A stretch of DNA of 64,000 nt, taken from NCBI GenBank assembly GCA_020635855.1, contig JACJYZ010000002.1, positions 1,922,001-1,986,000 of the forward strand, written 5' to 3'. Positions 61,217-64,000 of this stretch are shown here, piece after piece. Each line of letters opens with the position of its first letter. The stretch's first letter is position 1. A program made the position numbers and the translations under genes. This stretch comes from Flavobacteriales bacterium. Its GTDB lineage: Bacteria > Bacteroidota > Bacteroidia > JACJYZ01. The notes beneath the pieces were generated by a model. It was given only the letters and a program-made list of their open reading frames with translations. It was not told where the DNA came from and ran no database searches.

Positions 61217-62716
61217 ATGGGATTCGACAAAGACATCCTGATCAGTTACGCGCACATTGATGACGCGCCGCTGGTGGAGGGTGAAAAAGGTTGGGTAACC
61301 GAATTCCACCGTTCCCTGGAAATACGGTTGGCTCAACTCCTGGGCAAAAAGCCCCGTATCTGGCGTGATCCGAAGCTGAATGGCAATGATCATTTTGCGG
61401 ATGAGATCATGGAGCAGCTGGAGCAAATCGCCCTGCTGGTATCCATCCTGTCGCCCCGTTATGTGAAGTCCGACTGGTGTGTACGTGAGGTCAATACTTT
61501 TTATGAGGCGAGCCAACGCAACCTCGGAGATCGGATCAACAACAAGTCGCGCCTTTTCAAGGTAATCAAAACACCGGTTAACCGGCAGGAACACCCCGCT
61601 CCCCTCAGGGACCAGCTGGGCTATGAATTCTATCGTGTAGATCCCGACACGGGCCGTGCCAGGGAGTTCAGCAAGATTTTCGGCATCGACAATGAACAAG
61701 CGTTCTGGCAACGACTTGATGACCTCGCACACGACATCAGCGAAGCACTTGGTATTCTTCAGCAGACACAGAGTCGTGTGGAAGCCCCGGATAAAAACAC
61801 AGAAGTCATTTACCTGGCCGAAACCAGCCACGACCTGAAGGAACACCGGGAATCCATCCTGCGTGAACTAAAAGCGCACGGCCATCGTGTTTTGCCCGAC
61901 CGCAACCTGCCCCTGGTGGGTTCTGAGTACGAACAGGCCGTACGCGAACAGATGACGCAATGCAGCCTCTCCATCCACCTGGTCGGGGAAAGTTATGGCC
62001 TTGTACCCGATGGCAGCAACAAATCCCTGCCTGAACTTCAGCATGACATCTCGGTGGATCTCTGCCACAGGCATAAATTGCAACGTATCGTGTGGATTAC
62101 ACCCGGTACTGAAGGCAATGATGAAAGGCAACTGACATTTCTTCGCAACCTGCGGAACGAGTCACGTGACCTTTACGCAGCAGACCTCCTGGAGACATCC
62201 ATCGAAGAGGTGAAGCTGGCGATTCACGACAAGCTGACAAGGATCAGCAAACCCCAACCAACCGATCAACAGCAGGCACCTGCGACGTCTACCACCGGAC
62301 ACAGCATTTTTGTCATCTGTGATCAACGCGACGCCGGTAGTGAGGGACTCAAAAAACTGGAAGACTACCTGTTTGCCAAAGGCATGGATGTGGTGTTGCC
62401 GGTATTTGAAGGTGAAGAAAGTGAGATACGGCTCGATTACCAGGAAAACCTCGTGGCATGTTCTGCCGCCATCATCTTTCTTGGCGAGGCCAACGAATTG
62501 TGGCTGCGGTCTAAAATGCGTGATTTCCTGAAGGTGGCCGGATATGGCAGGCAGGAACCGCTTCATCACAAAGCGATTTATGTGGCCGGGCCGTCTACGG
62601 ACATGAAAACCCGCATCCGCTCACATGATCCCGTGGTGATAGATGCCATGAATCAATTTCCACAGGATGCACTCGATCAATTCCTCAAAACCATCAGTTC
62701 ACCCGTTCAGGCATGA
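61217..62716 (+). CDS. TIR-DUF4062-TIR protein, predicted NADase-type conflict or signalling effector
   Basis: This 499-residue protein has three parts. Residues 5-180 are a TIR domain: DILISYAHIDD opens it, and SDWCVREVNTFYEA holds the Trp-Cys-x-x-Glu (Glu91) that is the catalytic Glu of NAD-cleaving TIR domains. Residues 196-340 resemble DUF4062 (VIYLAETSHDLKEHRESILREL, SIHLVGESYGLVP). Residues 362-495 are a third TIR-like or ferredoxin-like sensor (IFVICDQRDAGSEGLKKLEDYLF, IIFLGEANELWLRSKMRDFLK) without a clear catalytic Glu. The stop overlaps the STAND gene start (ATGA at 62713), so both are produced together. It may cleave NAD on activation by the STAND partner. Confidence 0.85.
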   Translation: MGFDKDILISYAHIDDAPLVEGEKGWVTEFHRSLEIRLAQLLGKKPRIWRDPKLNGNDHFADEIMEQLEQIALLVSILSPRYVKSDWCVREVNTFYEASQRNLGDRINNKSRLFKVIKTPVNRQEHPAPLRDQLGYEFYRVDPDTGRAREFSKIFGIDNEQAFWQRLDDLAHDISEALGILQQTQSRVEAPDKNTEVIYLAETSHDLKEHRESILRELKAHGHRVLPDRNLPLVGSEYEQAVREQMTQCSLSIHLVGESYGLVPDGSNKSLPELQHDISVDLCHRHKLQRIVWITPGTEGNDERQLTFLRNLRNESRDLYAADLLETSIEEVKLAIHDKLTRISKPQPTDQQQAPATSTTGHSIFVICDQRDAGSEGLKKLEDYLFAKGMDVVLPVFEGEESEIRLDYQENLVACSAAIIFLGEANELWLRSKMRDFLKVAGYGRQEPLHHKAIYVAGPSTDMKTRIRSHDPVVIDAMNQFPQDALDQFLKTISSPVQA

Positions 62717-64000
62717 CACCCCAACCGCAATCCAACCTTGATGTATTCGGTAACCTTCCGGTACTGCCAAAAGGTGGAAACCCGTTTCCCGGTTTGCGCT
62801 CTTTTGAGGAAGATGAAGACTACCTTTTCTTCGGAAGGGAAAAACAGATTGATGAGCTGCTGAGAAAACTCCGCATGACCCGCTTCATTGCCGTGGTGGG
62901 TGTTTCAGGGAGCGGTAAATCCTCCCTGGTTAAGTGCGGCCTTATTCCCTCCCTGTACAGCGGCTATATGGCACTGGCAGGATCCAACTGGAAAAAGTGT
63001 GTGTTCCGCCCCGGCGATGACCCCATCGGCAACCTGGCCAAGGTACTCGCCGAACCGGGGGTGATTTATGATGATGATGAACTTCGCCCGACGTATGAGT
63101 CCATCATTGAAACCACACTCAGAAGAAGCAACCGGGGGTTATCGGAGGTGGTCCGGCAATCCGAACTCAACCCCAAAGAAAACCTCCTCATTGTTGTTGA
63201 CCAGTTCGAAGAACTCTTCCGGTTCAGCCGCTTTGAAAAAAGAACATCGGCCGACAAACGCGACTCGCTCTCTTTTGTTGAGCTGCTCCTGAATGCCAGC
63301 CAGCAAGCCAGTCCATCCATTTATATCGTACTCACCATGCGGTCGGATTTCCTGGGCGAGTGTACCAGCTTCACCGGACTCACGGAAGCCGTAAACCAGG
63401 GACAATACCTCGTACCCCGCATGACACGCGAAGAACGCAAGCATGCCATCACCGGTCCCATTGCGGTGGGCGGCGCAGACATCACGCCCCGCCTGCTCAC
63501 CCAGTTGCTGAATGACGTAGGCGACAACCCCGACCAATTGCCCATCCTGCAGCATGCCCTCATGCGCACCTGGGACTACTGGCAGCAACATCATCCCGAT
63601 CAACCGATTGACATACCGGATTACCAGGCCATCGGCACCATGCGGCAAGCCCTGTCACAACATGCCGAAGAAGCATACAACGACCTGAAAACCGACCGGG
63701 AACGCGACATCTGTGAGCATCTCTTCAAGGCGCTTACCGACAAGGGAGATGAAAGACAAGGCACCCGCCGTCCTACCAAGATGAAGGAGCTTAGCTCCAT
63801 CACACAATCGGAAGCGGACGAGGTGGCCACGGTGATCAACGTATTCCGGGACGGCAACCGTTCCTTCCTGATGCCGCCCTCCGGCGTGTCCCTTGAACCG
63901 GAATCCATCATTGACATTTCCCACGAGAGCCTGATGCGGATATGGGGACGCCTGATCCGTTGGGTGGACGAGGAAAACCAGTCGGCCGATATCTACAACA
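62713..64000 (+). CDS. nSTAND-type NTPase, partner of TIR protein (3' end outside window)
   Basis: The frame is open to the window edge, giving at least 429 residues. It starts in an ATGA overlap with the TIR gene. NPFPGLRSFEEDEDYLFFGRE (residues 23-43) is the usual nSTAND1 opening; Walker A is VVGVSGSGKSSL (61-72), Walker B LLIVVDQFEELF (158-169) and sensor-like TMRSDFLGE (208-216). A winged-helix region follows (about 340-429, with IDISHESLMRIW). The family normally continues into C-terminal WD40 or TPR repeats that sense the trigger; these would lie beyond the edge. STAND proteins switch to an oligomer after binding the trigger and then activate the attached or linked effector. Confidence 0.88.
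   Translation, partial: MTPQPQSNLDVFGNLPVLPKGGNPFPGLRSFEEDEDYLFFGREKQIDELLRKLRMTRFIAVVGVSGSGKSSLVKCGLIPSLYSGYMALAGSNWKKCVFRPGDDPIGNLAKVLAEPGVIYDDDELRPTYESIIETTLRRSNRGLSEVVRQSELNPKENLLIVVDQFEELFRFSRFEKRTSADKRDSLSFVELLLNASQQASPSIYIVLTMRSDFLGECTSFTGLTEAVNQGQYLVPRMTREERKHAITGPIAVGGADITPRLLTQLLNDVGDNPDQLPILQHALMRTWDYWQQHHPDQPIDIPDYQAIGTMRQALSQHAEEAYNDLKTDRERDICEHLFKALTDKGDERQGTRRPTKMKELSSITQSEADEVATVINVFRDGNRSFLMPPSGVSLEPESIIDISHESLMRIWGRLIRWVDEENQSADIYN

Overview
The window reads as chromosomal DNA of a member of the Bacteroidota, probably a free-living gliding or T9SS-bearing lineage near Flavobacteriales. Pointers are the 3' part of gldG, several secreted proteins with type IX secretion sorting domains, a Bacteroidota set of conserved unknown families (DUF4340, DUF3078, DUF5362, DUF4159, DUF721), few strong Shine-Dalgarno sites, and many upstream boxes of the TAnnTTTG type, some with a TTG or TTTG about 19-20 bases further upstream. 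Base composition looks near 50% GC throughout. I see no tRNA, rRNA, CRISPR array, IS element or phage gene. Species cannot be named from the sequence alone.

Layout. 1-7069: gldG (cut at the left edge), a DUF4340 protein, dnaN, a small carboxypeptidase-regulatory-like protein and a TonB-dependent receptor. 7206-11858: LemA, two TPM-domain proteins, a membrane protein with GldL-like motifs, an M23 peptidase, a lipoprotein and glutaminyl cyclase. 11868-17395 (minus): topoisomerase IV A and B and Pcm. 17396-17813: a non-coding island bordered by inverted arrays of 7-base repeats. 17814-23594: M42 and M14 peptidases, a lipoprotein, an AraC regulator, a DUF1330-like protein, a small membrane protein and a pentapeptide-repeat protein. 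23600-29821: two more 7-base arrays, two GNATs, a YHYH protein and a repeat-rich FG-GAP protein. 29870-36369: DUF4159, Hsp20 with a partner, type II NADH dehydrogenase, DUF3078, MscL, a hairpin-rich non-coding stretch, an Fe-S protein with a VOC protein, and DUF5362. 36375-40133 (minus): a sulfane-sulfur/persulfide locus (thioredoxin, rhodanese, CstB-like persulfide dioxygenase, TSUP transporter, DUF2892) and a Crp/Fnr regulator, with a palindromic operator upstream of the locus. 40362-47603: clpB, a broken T9SS adhesin copy and its intact 1070-residue paralogue. 47739-57714: ClC channel, DnaJ, Ndk, DUF721, RecF, TPR, RibH, PRTase, 7TM-HD phosphodiesterase and a MORN-like protein. 57765-59621: LTA-synthase-like sulfatase. 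59695-64000: two membrane proteins divergent from a TIR-DUF4062-TIR gene translationally coupled to an nSTAND NTPase that runs off the right edge.

The strongest candidate for an undescribed system is the right end: a predicted NADase-type TIR protein with three sensor/effector-like domains, coupled to a STAND switch ATPase, opposite a pair of small membrane proteins read from their own promoter. Other points of interest are the persulfide locus with its matching operator half-site pairs (TGACA-N2-TGTCA) at two places in the window, the inverted 7-base repeat island, the internally deleted adhesin gene, and the hairpin-rich intergenic region after mscL.
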